Numbered from the stretch's first letter, positions 41,973 to 49,915 are shown. The stretch: 64,000 nucleotides of DNA from Micromonospora aurantiaca ATCC 27029 (GCF_000145235.1 NC_014391.1:5216001-5280000); one strand, 5' to 3'. Notes: generated by a model from the letters alone, not told the origin. Numbers and translations: made by a program.

Positions 41973-42935
41973 TCAGGCGGGTGCCGGGACGGGCTCCGGA
42001 CCGGGTACGGCGGCGGGCGCCGGGCGGGCCGCCACGATCGCGTACGCGAGGGCGTAGGGCGTGCAGGCCAGATGGAACATCGGCTCGACGAGCACCCGGT
42101 CGGTGATGAGGAACCGTTCCCACCCGGTCGGCCGGGGCAGCCCGAACGACGAGTCGGTCCAGCAGGTGAACAGCCAGAGCGGCGCGGAGATCCGGTTCAC
42201 CGCGTCCGGCGGCAGGCCGTCCGCCACCGGCGCGGTGGCCGGGATCGAGGTGACCACCGCGAGCACCACCGCCGCGTCGGCCGCCATCAGCGCGCCGAGC
42301 AGCCCGGCCGACCACGCGAGCCGGACCCGGCCCCGGCGGGCCAGCGCCCCGGCGGTCCAGAGCGCCGCCGTCAGCAACGCCAGCCAGAGCAGCAGCCCGG
42401 GCACCGTCTCCCACACCCGGCTCTCACCTCGCGCGGCGAGCAGCGCGAGCGTCGCGGTCACCGTCGCGGCGATCGGCAGCACCACGCCGAGCGCGGTGGG
42501 CAGCGCCCCCACGCGTACGGTCCGGCGTGCGGCCCGGGTGACTCCGAGCGCGAGCGCCGTACCGAGCAGCGCGGTGAGCGCCGACCAGGTCGGCAGCTGC
42601 GCGGCGGCGGCCCACGGCACGCGCATCTCCAGCCACCCGTGGGTCAGGGCCATCACCGCGCCGGCGAGCACGAGCACCGCGACGCAGGCCGGCGGCGCGA
42701 GCAGCAACACCCCTGCGGTACGCCCCAGCCGCCGCGACCCGGCCCGGCCGGTCAGTGGTGTGGCCGCCCGGCGGGCCGCCAGGCTCGCGGCGAACCGGAG
42801 CATCCCCCAGCGGCGGCCGGTGCGGGCCAGCTCGTGCAGCTCGGCGGCCCATTCCCGGGCCAGGCCGGCACGCAGCTCCGCCGGCCACCGGCGTACCGCG
42901 ACCCGCAGCAGCAGCGCCGCCACCCGCCGGGTCAC
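41973..42935 (-). CDS. Integral membrane protein in PadR operon
   Basis: A 320-residue protein with an N-terminal amphipathic segment (RWPAELRAGLAREWAAELHE), typical of the permease-like proteins paired with PadR regulators, then about six to seven transmembrane helices and a Pro/Ala-rich tail. Its GTG at 42935 overlaps the PadR stop as GTGA, so the two are translationally coupled. Function unknown; a permease-like or stress-sensing membrane role under PadR control is plausible. Confidence 0.8.
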   Translation of the reverse strand: MTRRVAALLLRVAVRRWPAELRAGLAREWAAELHELARTGRRWGMLRFAASLAARRAATPLTGRAGSRRLGRTAGVLLLAPPACVAVLVLAGAVMALTHGWLEMRVPWAAAAQLPTWSALTALLGTALALGVTRAARRTVRVGALPTALGVVLPIAATVTATLALLAARGESRVWETVPGLLLWLALLTAALWTAGALARRGRVRLAWSAGLLGALMAADAAVVLAVVTSIPATAPVADGLPPDAVNRISAPLWLFTCWTDSSFGLPRPTGWERFLITDRVLVEPMFHLACTPYALAYAIVAARPAPAAVPGPEPVPAPA

Positions 42936-43258
42936 CACGCCGGCGCCCCGGCCGGGTCCGCGCCGCCGGCACGTTCGGAGGGTACGAGGGCACGCAGCTC
43001 GGCCAGCGCCAGCCGGGCCGACCGGATGCCCTCGCCGGTGAGGCGGTAGTAGCGGCGGGCCGGGCGGCCGGCGGTCACCGGGTCGACGTCCTCCCAGTCG
43101 GCGGCGAGCCAGCCCGCCGCCTGGAGACGGTGCAGCACCGGGTAGAGCGTCCCGCTGGGCAGGCCGGTGAGCCGCATCAGGTCGAGGCCGTAACGCGGCG
43201 CCTCGGGCTCGGCGAGCAGCGCCGAGAGCACCTTCGCCACCGGGATGGTCAGTCGCAC
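42932..43258 (-). CDS. PadR family transcriptional regulator
   Basis: A 108-residue winged-helix repressor. The DNA-binding part contains VAKVLSALLAEPEAPRYGLD and TGLPSGTLYPVLHRLQAAGW with the wing GRPARRYYRLTGEG. The C-terminal dimerisation helix is short, so this is a PadR-s1-type protein. The GTG start is preceded by TAGAGT at six bases (leaderless). It is coupled to the following membrane-protein gene and very probably represses its own operon. Confidence 0.93.
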   Translation of the reverse strand: MRLTIPVAKVLSALLAEPEAPRYGLDLMRLTGLPSGTLYPVLHRLQAAGWLAADWEDVDPVTAGRPARRYYRLTGEGIRSARLALAELRALVPSERAGGADPAGAPAW

Positions 43259-43264
43259 AGCGGC

Positions 43265-43270
43265 ACTCTA
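43265..43270 (-). promoter_or_regulatory. Predicted -10 box of leaderless padR transcript (TAGAGT)
   Basis: On the minus strand TAGAGT is six bases before the GTG at 43258. A second similar hexamer (TAGAGT, inside TATGTAGAGTTCC) lies immediately upstream, giving a direct repeat that could be part of the PadR operator. Confidence 0.55.
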
Positions 43271-43496
43271 TCGGAACTCTACATAGGGCGGGTGCACCCG
43301 AGGTAGCAGGACGAACGGTGATCGACAATGGGACGGTGTGTCCCCTTCGGCGGAACCGGTGGCCGGTCCGGCAGGGCCCGCTCAGGTGGATCACCGGTGG
43401 CCCGGGTGCATCGCGCGGCTCCATATGCGAGCCTCGACGGACGAATCCGCTGTCGCGTTTCCAGCGGACAGCGACCCGAGCTGGGGAGAGAAAATC

Positions 43497-43868
43497 GTGG
43501 GCAACCTTGACATCGCGCTGAAGAACGCGATGAACATCGACGGCGCGATCGGGGCCGCGCTCGTCGACTACACAAGTGGCATGACCCTCGGCGTCGCCGG
43601 CGGCACCGGCGAGATCGACCTGACGGTCGCCGCCGCCGGCAACACCGACGTCGTACGCGCCAAGCTGCGCACCATCGAGATGCTCAAGCTCGACGACGAG
43701 ATCGAGGACATCCTGATCACGCTCGGCAGCCAGTACCACCTGATCCGCCCGCTGAGCAACCGCACCGGCAAGGGCCTGTTCCTCTACCTGATGGTGAGCA
43801 AGAGCCGGGCCAACCTCGCGATGGCGCGGCACCAACTGCGCACGATCGAGGAGAGCCTGGAACTGTGA
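43497..43868 (+). CDS. Roadblock-like small protein A
   Basis: A 123-residue alpha/beta protein, VGNLDIALKNAMNIDGAIGA, with LVDYTSGMTLGVAGG and a central DIEDILITLGSQYHLIRPL-like strand region. The order helix-strand-strand-helix-strand resembles Roadblock/LC7 (MglB) folds, although sequence identity to classical members looks low. GGGGAGAG lies six bases before the GTG at 43497. Its stop overlaps the next gene's GTG by four bases, so the two products are made together and may form a heterodimer. Confidence 0.75.
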   Translation: MGNLDIALKNAMNIDGAIGAALVDYTSGMTLGVAGGTGEIDLTVAAAGNTDVVRAKLRTIEMLKLDDEIEDILITLGSQYHLIRPLSNRTGKGLFLYLMVSKSRANLAMARHQLRTIEESLEL

Positions 43869-44350
43869 GCCGGGTGGACGACCTCCCCCGCCGTACGCGC
43901 GCCCAAGCCGGCACCCTGCCGCCACCACGGGCGCTTCCACAGTCGCTGGCCGGCAACCCGGCACTGCCGTACCCGGCCATCGCCCAGGAACTCTCCGCGC
44001 TGCGGTTGCAGATCCCCGGCGTGCACGGCTGCGTCCTCGGCGGCGTCGACGGCCTGCTCGTCACGCACAACCTGCAGAACGGCGCCGACCCGGACGACCT
44101 GGCCGCGCTCGCCGCCACCACGTACGGACTCGGCCGCCAGGTCGGGTTCCGGCTCGGACAGGGCGACTTCCAGCAGTCCACGGTGCGCAACGCGGGCGGC
44201 TACCTCAGCGTGTACGCGATCAACGGAGAGGCGCTGCTCGCCGTGGTCGGCACGGACAGCATCAACGTGGCGCGGCTGCACCTGCACGCCCCGACCACCG
44301 CGGCCCGGCTCGCCGAACTGCTCGACGGCGTCAGCCCGGCCACGTCCTGA
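43865..44350 (+). CDS. Roadblock/LC7 domain protein B
   Basis: A 161-residue protein with a basic, Pro-rich N-terminal 35 residues and then a Roadblock/LC7 domain: LSALRLQIPGVHGCVLGGVD, LLVTHNLQNGADPDDLAALA, GYLSVYAINGEALLAVVG and a final amphipathic helix AARLAELLDGV. Roadblock proteins act as GTPase-activating or scaffolding partners of Ras-like GTPases; in Streptomyces conservons they sit with a sensor kinase, DUF742 and a GTPase. None of those is adjacent here. It is coupled by GTGA to the upstream gene. Confidence 0.85.
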   Translation: MSRVDDLPRRTRAQAGTLPPPRALPQSLAGNPALPYPAIAQELSALRLQIPGVHGCVLGGVDGLLVTHNLQNGADPDDLAALAATTYGLGRQVGFRLGQGDFQQSTVRNAGGYLSVYAINGEALLAVVGTDSINVARLHLHAPTTAARLAELLDGVSPATS

Positions 44351-44497
44351 CGTACGCCGGTCGTCCCGGTCCCACCCGTCCGGACCGGAGGCGGCCGGCG
44401 TACCCCCGGGTTCTGTCGTTCGTGTGGCGCGGCGGTCGAGCGGCGCGGTCGCGCGCTTGCCGCGGCGGTCGCGGCCCGGCCGTCGCGGCGCGGCGGG

Positions 44498-45454
44498 TCA
44501 GAGGCCGAAGCGGCCGGCCCACGCGGTCACGTCGGCCACCGTGGCGTTGCCGCCGCAGACCACCAGGCCGATCCGGGCGTCGGCGCCCACCCGCTCGACC
44601 ACCCGGCGGGCGGCAGGCAGCAGGCACCCGGCGGCGGGCTCGGCCCACACCTTGGCGTGCTCGGCCAACTCCAGCGTGCCCCGCACCGCCTCGGCGTCGG
44701 ACACCACGAGGACGTCGCTGACCAGCGCGGTCACATGGTCATAGGTGAGCTGCGAGACGCTCGGCGCGCTGAGCGTGGTGACGATCGACGACAGCGGCAC
44801 CTCGACCGGGCCGCCCTTCGCCAGCGCCTGCGACATCGCCTGCGCGCCCTCGGTCTCGACGCCCCAGATCCGTACCCCCGGTCGCCGCGCCCGCAGCGCC
44901 GCCGCCACGCCCGAGATCAGCGCGCCACCGCCGATGCTGACCAGCACGTCGGTCAGCTCACCGGCGTCGTCGGCGAACTCCAGCCCGACAGTGCCCTGCC
45001 CGGCCAGCACAATCGGATCGTCGAACGGGTGCAGCAGCGTGACGCCCTCATCCCGCAGCCGGTTCATCAGCGCGAACGCGCCGGCCATGTCCTCGGTCAG
45101 GCGCACGTCGGCCCCCGCGGCGCGGGCCACCTCGACCGCGCGGGCGGGCGCCGTCCGGGGCATGACCACTGTCGCCGCCACCCCGAGCGCGCCGGCCATC
45201 ACCGCGACCGCGATGCCGTGGTTGCCACCGCTGACCGCTACCACCCCGGCCGCCCGCTCCGCGTCGTCGAGCGCGAGCAGCTTGGCCGCCGCACCACGGG
45301 CCTTGAACGAGCCGGTACGTTGCAGCAGCTCCAGCTTGGCGGTGACCGGTACGCCGAGCAGCTCGGTCAGTCCCGGGCTGGGCACGGTCGGAGTGTGTAC
45401 GACGACGTCGGCGATCCGGTCGGCGGCCGCCTGGATGTCCGCAAGCTCGATCAC
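44498..45454 (-). CDS. Threonine/serine dehydratase-like PLP enzyme
   Basis: A 318-residue fold-type II PLP enzyme of the catabolic threonine ammonia-lyase/serine racemase group, without the C-terminal ACT domain of IlvA. The PLP lysine is in LLQRTGSFKARGAAAK, the phosphate and carboxylate loops in VVAVSGGNHGIAVAVMAG, and the glycine-rich PLP-phosphate cup in VLVSIGGGALISGVA. The GTG at 45454 gives MIELADIQAAADRI, the normal beginning. It probably deaminates threonine or serine, or racemises serine. Confidence 0.9.
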   Translation of the reverse strand: MIELADIQAAADRIADVVVHTPTVPSPGLTELLGVPVTAKLELLQRTGSFKARGAAAKLLALDDAERAAGVVAVSGGNHGIAVAVMAGALGVAATVVMPRTAPARAVEVARAAGADVRLTEDMAGAFALMNRLRDEGVTLLHPFDDPIVLAGQGTVGLEFADDAGELTDVLVSIGGGALISGVAAALRARRPGVRIWGVETEGAQAMSQALAKGGPVEVPLSSIVTTLSAPSVSQLTYDHVTALVSDVLVVSDAEAVRGTLELAEHAKVWAEPAAGCLLPAARRVVERVGADARIGLVVCGGNATVADVTAWAGRFGL

Positions 45455-45544
45455 CCCCGCAGCGTCCCACACCGGCCCCCGTGCCCCGCGCCGTGCCACC
45501 GCGCGGCGCCCCGCCGCTCCGCCGCCCCGCGCTCCGGCACTCGT

Positions 45545-45614
45545 CGATCTTGGAGTTGTGGCACCTCGCAAACTGCGCGGAAGGGCTGTTCCGGGCGCCA
45601 CAACTCCAAGATCG
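45545..45614. repeat. Perfect 18-bp inverted repeat (GATCTTGGAGTTGTGGC family)
   Basis: CGATCTTGGAGTTGTGGC (45545-45562) is exactly complementary to 45597-45614, with a loop of 34 bases that contains further GGGC/GCCC pairing. It lies downstream of the VOC gene and upstream of the dehydratase start, both on the minus strand. Confidence 0.92.
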
Positions 45615-45633
45615 CTGGAGGGGGACGGACCTG

Positions 45634-46029
45634 TCACGGTCGGCTGGCGGCCACCTCGGCGTCGCTGCGGAGGATGCAGAACTCGTTGCCCTCCGGGTCG
45701 GCGAGCACCACCCAGCCGGTGCCGTCGCTCTCTCGCCGGTCGGCCACCACTGCCGCGCCCAGCCCGGTCAGCCGGGCCAACTCCTCGTCGCGCGTCCCCT
45801 CGACCGGGCGCAGGTCGAGGTGGATGCGGTTCTTGACCTGCTTGGCGTCCGGCACCTCGATGAAGAGCAGGCGGTGCCGCCCGTCCCGCGAGTAGATCAT
45901 GCACTCCTCGTGGCCCGGCTCGTTCGGATCGTCCGGGTCCTCCCGGTAGTCGAGGACGGCTTCCCACCAGCGGGACAGGGCGTAGGCGTCGGCACAGTCC
46001 ACGGTGGTGTGGGACACGTAGGAGGTCAT
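45634..46029 (-). CDS. VOC family protein (Glyoxalase_6-like)
   Basis: A 131-residue VOC protein beginning MTSYVSHTTVDCADAYALSR and continuing WWEAVLDYRED, with EECMIYSRDGRHRLLFIEVP in the centre. HLDLRPVEGTRDEELARL then supplies the His in the usual beta-strand, and the protein ends VVLADPEGNEFCILRSD. This is a common actinobacterial subfamily of unknown substrate. The ATG at 46029 is preferred to the GTG one codon upstream. Confidence 0.88.
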   Translation of the reverse strand: MTSYVSHTTVDCADAYALSRWWEAVLDYREDPDDPNEPGHEECMIYSRDGRHRLLFIEVPDAKQVKNRIHLDLRPVEGTRDEELARLTGLGAAVVADRRESDGTGWVVLADPEGNEFCILRSDAEVAASRP

Positions 46030-46097
46030 CACCGGATCATCGCAAGTCCTGATGGCCCCCGGGCTACCCAGCCGTTCCCGGACCGGCCACCGGCTCC

Positions 46098-46442
46098 CTA
46101 GGTGTCAGCGCCGCTCACGGACGCATCGCCGGCAGCCAGTCCGGCGTCGAGCGCGGCCAGGAAGTCCAGCAACTCACGCCGCGCGGCCTCGTCATGCGTG
46201 CGGTGGTTCAGGACGTCCGACGCGACGCAGCGGGAGCGGTCCTCGACCACCTCGATCAGCTCGATGAGTTGAAGCCGAGCCTCGATCACCGCGGCCGAGC
46301 CCACCTGGCGACACCATTCCTCGATCAGGTCGGGGTCCGTGGAGACGGCATCGATCCCGCAGCATCCGACAACGCACTCGACCTCGCAGAAGGCGATGCA
46401 CGTACGCAGGGGCGACGGCACATCGACCGATACGTCCGCCAT
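46098..46442 (-). CDS. DUF6331-like small acidic protein
   Basis: A 114-residue acidic protein: VDVPSPLRTCIAFCEVECVV, then GCCGIDAVSTDPDLIEEWCR and an amphipathic helical region. Five or more cysteines in the first 45 residues could bind metal or form disulfides. It resembles the family annotated DUF6331, often found near polymorphic-toxin immunity genes, though that association is from memory. GGAGGAGAGG is just upstream of the ATG at 46442. An IS630 insertion begins 49 bases upstream of the start and has separated it from its original promoter. Confidence 0.7.
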   Translation of the reverse strand: MADVSVDVPSPLRTCIAFCEVECVVGCCGIDAVSTDPDLIEEWCRQVGSAAVIEARLQLIELIEVVEDRSRCVASDVLNHRTHDEAARRELLDFLAALDAGLAAGDASVSGADT

Positions 46443-46490
46443 CGCCTCTCCTCCCCTGAGCCCGCCGCGACAGTGACGGGTGGCCGATGC

Positions 46491-47733
46491 TAGTGCCTTG
46501 ACCACGAAGGTTTGGGGTGTTGGGGTCAGGCTGCGCGGGTGGCGGGTTGGCCCCAGCGTCGTTGGCGTTCGCTGCGGATGCGGGCGCGTTCTCGGCGTTG
46601 AGCGGCCAGGACGTCGGGGTGGCGGGCGTTGGCGTTGCGCCAGCGAAGGTAGGTCTGCAGCCGCCGGGTCAGCGCCGGGTGGTTGGGGTGGTTGGAGCCG
46701 GCGATGACGAAGGTGCGCAGCGGCTCGAACTGGGCCTCGATGGGGTTGGCCCAGGAGGCGTAGGTCGGGGTGAAGCAGAGCTCGACCTTGTTGCGGGCCG
46801 CCCATGCCCGGATCTTGCGGCCCTTGTGCGCGGACAGGTTGTCCAGGATGACGTAGATCGGTGCCCCGTCCGGGCGAGCGGCGCGGATCGACTTGAGTGC
46901 GGCCAGGGTGTTCGCGGCGCTCTTGCGGCGCCGGACGACGCCCCAAAGCTGGTCGTCGCCGACGCAGTAGCAGCCGTGGAACTGCCGGACGCCGTGCAGC
47001 TTGTGGTAGTTCGCGGGCAGCCGGCGCGGATGACCGGTGGGTGCCCACCCGGCGCCGGCCTGGGGGCGGATCACGAGGGGTCCGAACTCGTCGAACGCGA
47101 ACACCCGCTGCGGGAACTGGCTGGTGACGTATTCGATCCGGGCGAGTTTGGTGTCCCGGTGCGGGTCGGTGGACTCCTTCCACGTCTTGGTCCGCTGGAA
47201 GGTGATCCGGTGCTGGTGCAGGATCTGCCGCAGCCGTTCCCGCCCGATCCGGACCCGGCGGGTGGCATGCAGGCGCAGGTGGTCGGCGAGCTTGCGGATG
47301 CTCCACCGGGTGAACGGCCGCCCCAGCTTCTCGGGGCGGGTGTTGGCCGTCTCGACGATGAAGTGTTCCTCGTCAGGATTAATCTGGCGGGGACGGCCAC
47401 CCGCCCACTGAGGGTCCAGGCTGGCCATTCCCATCTCGTTGAACCGGTGGATGACCTGCCGGATCGTGTCCTCGTCGGCTTGAACCAGCCGGGCGATCGC
47501 CGGCACTGTGTTCCCGCCGGCCGAGGCGAGCACGACCATCGCCCGTCGCAGTCGGATCGGGGAACCGGTTCCCCGGCGGGTAATTCTGAGCAGCTGCTGA
47601 CCTTCCTGATCACTCAGCCGCCGCACACGTACAAGATCTGCCACCGCCACAGCCTGACCGGCACAACGCCGCCCGGCCGACAGGCCACACGGCGTGTCAA
47701 CCAACACCGTGAACGTTCGTGGTCACGGCACTA
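46491..47733 (-). mobile_element. IS630-family insertion sequence
   Basis: Both ends carry imperfect terminal inverted repeats. Reading inward from the left: TAGTGCCTTGACCACGAAGG. From the right: TAGTGCCGTGACCACGAACG. There are two mismatches in this span. The flanking TA is duplicated (46491-46492 and 47732-47733), as expected for IS630/Tc1-type insertion at TA. It holds a single transposase. The right end was later the insertion site of the IS481 element. Confidence 0.93.
46526..47644 (-). CDS. IS630-family transposase
   Basis: A transposase of about 372 residues in one continuous frame. The N-terminal HTH domains include VPAIARLVQADEDTIRQVIH and SIRKLADHLRLHATRRVRIG. The DDE catalytic core has FAFDEFGPLVIRP (first Asp), IYVILDNLSAHKG (second Asp) and ASWANPIEAQFEPLR (Glu). 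The GTG at 47644 is chosen because homologous proteins begin VADLVRVRRLSDQEG; the frame reaches 47707. No frameshift or missing catalytic residue is visible, so it may still be active. Confidence 0.93.
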   Translation of the reverse strand: MADLVRVRRLSDQEGQQLLRITRRGTGSPIRLRRAMVVLASAGGNTVPAIARLVQADEDTIRQVIHRFNEMGMASLDPQWAGGRPRQINPDEEHFIVETANTRPEKLGRPFTRWSIRKLADHLRLHATRRVRIGRERLRQILHQHRITFQRTKTWKESTDPHRDTKLARIEYVTSQFPQRVFAFDEFGPLVIRPQAGAGWAPTGHPRRLPANYHKLHGVRQFHGCYCVGDDQLWGVVRRRKSAANTLAALKSIRAARPDGAPIYVILDNLSAHKGRKIRAWAARNKVELCFTPTYASWANPIEAQFEPLRTFVIAGSNHPNHPALTRRLQTYLRWRNANARHPDVLAAQRRERARIRSERQRRWGQPATRAA

Positions 47734-47735
47734 GC
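47730..47735. repeat. 6-bp target-site duplication of the IS481 element (left copy, ACTAGC)
   Basis: ACTAGC lies directly outside both ends of the IS481 element (47730-47735 and 48806-48811) and fits the NCTAGN target known for IS481. The left copy overlaps the terminal bases of the IS630 element. Confidence 0.9.
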
Positions 47736-48702
47736 TGTAATGCCCAGCAGCGTTGTTGACGCGGCTGATGGGTGGTTTGCCGCCGAGCGAGGTGTGGTTG
47801 CGGTGGTGGTTGTAGGTGTGCAGCCAGGCGGGTAGAGCGTCAGCGCGTTGCTGGTTGTTGGTGAAGGGTTGGGCGTAGGCCCATTCGTCGCACAGGGTGC
47901 GGTTGAAGCGTTCGGCTTTGCCGTTGGTCTGTGGTCGGTAGCGGCGGGTGAAGCGGGCGGTGGCACCGAGGTCGGTCAGGGCCTGGTGCCAGGCTCGGCC
48001 GCGGCGGTAGGTCAATGCGTTGTCGGTCGTGACGCGTTCGACGCGGGTGATTCCGTGGGTGGCGAAGTGCTCGGCGGCGCGGCGGAGGAAGCCGGCACAG
48101 GTGTCGGTCTTCTCGTCGGGGTGGATCTCGGCGTAGGCGAGACGGGTGTGGTCGTCGATGGCGCAGTGCACGTAGTCGAAGCCGACACGGCCGGCGGTGC
48201 GGGCACGGCGGTGTTCCAGGCTGTCGCGGCCCAAGATGCGCCAGCCGCCGCCGTCGCGAACCCGGCCGAGTTTCTTGACGTCGACGTGGATCAGCTCGCC
48301 GGGCCGGTCGCGCTCGTAGCGGCGGATGAGCTGACCGGTGGGCCGGTCGAGCCAGGCCAGGCGGTGTAGACCGTGCCGCGTCAGAACGGCGTGCACCGTC
48401 GAGGCCGGCATCCCGAGCAACGGTCCGAGCCGGCGAGCCCCGAGTTTGCGTTCCTGGCGCAGTTGGCAGACCCGCGCCTCCAACTGGGCGGGCGTCTTGT
48501 GCGGCTGGTGGTGAGCCCGGCTGGATCGATCCCGCAGACCAGCGTCGCCCTCGGCCCGCCACCGCTGCAGCCACTTGTAGCCGGTGGCCCGAGAACAGCC
48601 CAGTTCCTTCACGACGTGGGCCACCGGCCGACCCTGGTCAACGACACGCGTGATGAGCAGCCGCCGGCCGTGGATGGTCAGCCGGGCATTACGGTGGGCC
48701 AT
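47731..48702 (-). CDS. IS481-family transposase/integrase
   Basis: A 323-residue DDE transposase with an N-terminal HTH pair (GRPVAHVVKELGCSRATGYK, and RKLGARRLGPLLGMPASTVH) and an rve integrase core. Catalytic residues fall in ELIHVDVKKLG (Asp), RVTTDNALTYR (Asp) and NGKAERFNRTL (Glu). GGAGG lies four bases before the ATG at 48702. The coding frame runs through the terminal inverted repeat, and its TAG stop comes from the flanking ACTAGC target duplication rather than from the element. Confidence 0.94.
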   Translation of the reverse strand: MAHRNARLTIHGRRLLITRVVDQGRPVAHVVKELGCSRATGYKWLQRWRAEGDAGLRDRSSRAHHQPHKTPAQLEARVCQLRQERKLGARRLGPLLGMPASTVHAVLTRHGLHRLAWLDRPTGQLIRRYERDRPGELIHVDVKKLGRVRDGGGWRILGRDSLEHRRARTAGRVGFDYVHCAIDDHTRLAYAEIHPDEKTDTCAGFLRRAAEHFATHGITRVERVTTDNALTYRRGRAWHQALTDLGATARFTRRYRPQTNGKAERFNRTLCDEWAYAQPFTNNQQRADALPAWLHTYNHHRNHTSLGGKPPISRVNNAAGHYS

Positions 48703-48805
48703 GGAGACCTCCGGTTCCGTGTGGGCGTCAGCACCTCACACCTCGCCGGAGGTCTCGCCTCGTCTCAAGCCGCCACGCCGTCAACAACCCTCATGGGCAT
48801 TACAA
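47736..48805 (-). mobile_element. IS481-family insertion sequence inserted at the end of IS630
   Basis: The element is bounded by TGTAATGCCCA at both ends in inverted orientation; the homology continues imperfectly through GTTGTTGACG. It is about 1070 bases long with one transposase. Flanking ACTAGC duplications show insertion after the IS630 element was in place. Confidence 0.93.
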
Positions 48806-48811
48806 CTAGCG
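48806..48811. repeat. 6-bp target-site duplication of the IS481 element (right copy, ACTAGC)
   Basis: This is the partner of the copy at 47730-47735. Beyond it the pre-insertion host sequence resumes with GCC ACG ACC. Confidence 0.9.
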
Positions 48812-48941
48812 CCACGACCGCCTGGCACTCCTGCGAATTCGGCGGCCACTCCGGAGCCAGAGCCTCGCGATCGTCGAGGAGGTTGCCGGTGGACACCGCG
48901 TGGAGCGCCACGTCTCCCTCGTCAACCGCCCGCTTCAGCTG
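48812..48941 (-). other. Possible remnant of an ORF split by the insertion sequences
   Basis: On the minus strand, directly after the Imm51-like stop, one frame reads QLKRAVDEGDVALHAVSTGN and continues for about 43 codons to the IS junction. If both elements are removed, the frame stays open through TA into the leader of the DUF6331-like gene. It has balanced, protein-like composition but no clear start with a ribosome-binding site. It could be a short coupled gene or simply spacer. Confidence 0.3.
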
Positions 48942-49280
48942 TCAGTCGTCGAACTCGAACCCGCGCGCTTCGGCGTCGTTGACCAGCCGCCGCATACGTT
49001 CGCCGCCGGTGGCTACCACCTTCATCAAGGCCTCCAGCTCTTGCAGCGCGCCTCGATCGGTGCCGTAGGCGCAGAACATGCCGGCCTCAGGGTCGTAGGC
49101 GAATCGACCTTCGAGCGTCGGGGCCTCGGTGCTGACAAGAACCTCCGCGACACCTGCCCAGAAGTACCCGTTGGGCTCGTGACCAAGCTCCCCGATCACA
49201 CTGTCGACTGGAGTGGTCCCGGCATCCAGCAGCAGCGAATACTGTCCGGGAGTGGTCTCGATCAGTCTGAGCAAGGTCAT
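48942..49280 (-). CDS. Imm51-like immunity protein
   Basis: A 112-residue protein matching the layout of immunity protein 51: MTLLRLIETTPGQYSLLLDA, then GELGHEPNGYFWAGVAEVLV and RFAYDPEAGMFCAYGTDRGA, ending in a helical GGERMRRLVNDAEARGFEFD tail. Imm51 members are thought to neutralise polymorphic-toxin domains, but no toxin gene is adjacent in this window. The ATG at 49280 has only a weak ribosome-binding site. It lies just upstream of the double IS insertion and is divergent from the following small gene. Confidence 0.8.
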   Translation of the reverse strand: MTLLRLIETTPGQYSLLLDAGTTPVDSVIGELGHEPNGYFWAGVAEVLVSTEAPTLEGRFAYDPEAGMFCAYGTDRGALQELEALMKVVATGGERMRRLVNDAEARGFEFDD

Positions 49281-49409
49281 CTTCGAAGCCTGACAGTGGT
49301 CGGTGCTCGTGGCAAGATCCGAAGTCTCCGTCACGCGCTCAGTTCCGCTCCTCCATTCGATCCGGCGGGACTGTCCGGTATGACGACCGATCAAGGCAGC
49401 GGGGGCGAC

Positions 49410-49757
49410 GTGAGCAGCGACGTAACCACAGTGCTGTGGCGCCCCCTGGGACAGCAGGAACTCGACCTCGTCCGCGAGGCAGGGGGGCGCAGGTGGCCGC
49501 TACTCTCGCCGGAGCAAACTCACTTCTTCCCGATGCTCGACGAGGCTTTCGCGGTCAGGGCTGCGCAGAACTGGAACCTGTTCGGACCCGTGCGCTACGT
49601 GGCCCGCTTCCACGTCGAGACGGGTTTCCTGGGCCGCTACTCGACACGGTCCTTCGGCGGATCCGCCGCTCCGATGCTGTGGGTTGCGGCCGACGAACTC
49701 GACGAGTTCAACGCGCACATCGTCGGTTCGATCGAGGTCATCCACGAGTTCCGATAG
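49410..49757 (+). CDS. Small hypothetical protein (crystallin-J1/ADP-ribosylation-annotated type)
   Basis: A 115-residue protein with TVLWRPLGQQELDLVREAGG near the start, FFPMLDEAFAVRAAQNWNLF, YVARFHVETGFLGRYSTRSF and ELDEFNAHIVGSIEVIHEFR at the end. Similar actinobacterial proteins carry the vague label ADP-ribosylation/crystallin J1, which I regard as unreliable. The GTG at 49410 follows a GGGGG run; the ATG at 49380 is an alternative start that adds ten residues. It ends about 190 bases before the 3' end of rnpB. Confidence 0.68.
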   Translation: MSSDVTTVLWRPLGQQELDLVREAGGRRWPLLSPEQTHFFPMLDEAFAVRAAQNWNLFGPVRYVARFHVETGFLGRYSTRSFGGSAAPMLWVAADELDEFNAHIVGSIEVIHEFR

Positions 49758-49915
49758 CGGGTGACCGGTACAGACGGCGGTCATCGGAGGATCCCGACGA
49801 CGTGCGGCCGGTTTGGCTGGACGACGCCGCGGGGAGGCAGCACCGCCGGGACGACGGGCGACGTCGGCACCGCGAGAGCTTGCTGACCAACGACGACCGT
49901 CGACGTTACTAGAAC

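Noticed and set aside
46517..47734. A 405-codon plus-strand frame through the IS630 element
   Set aside because: It is the complement of the transposase gene, which has clear DDE motifs on the minus strand.
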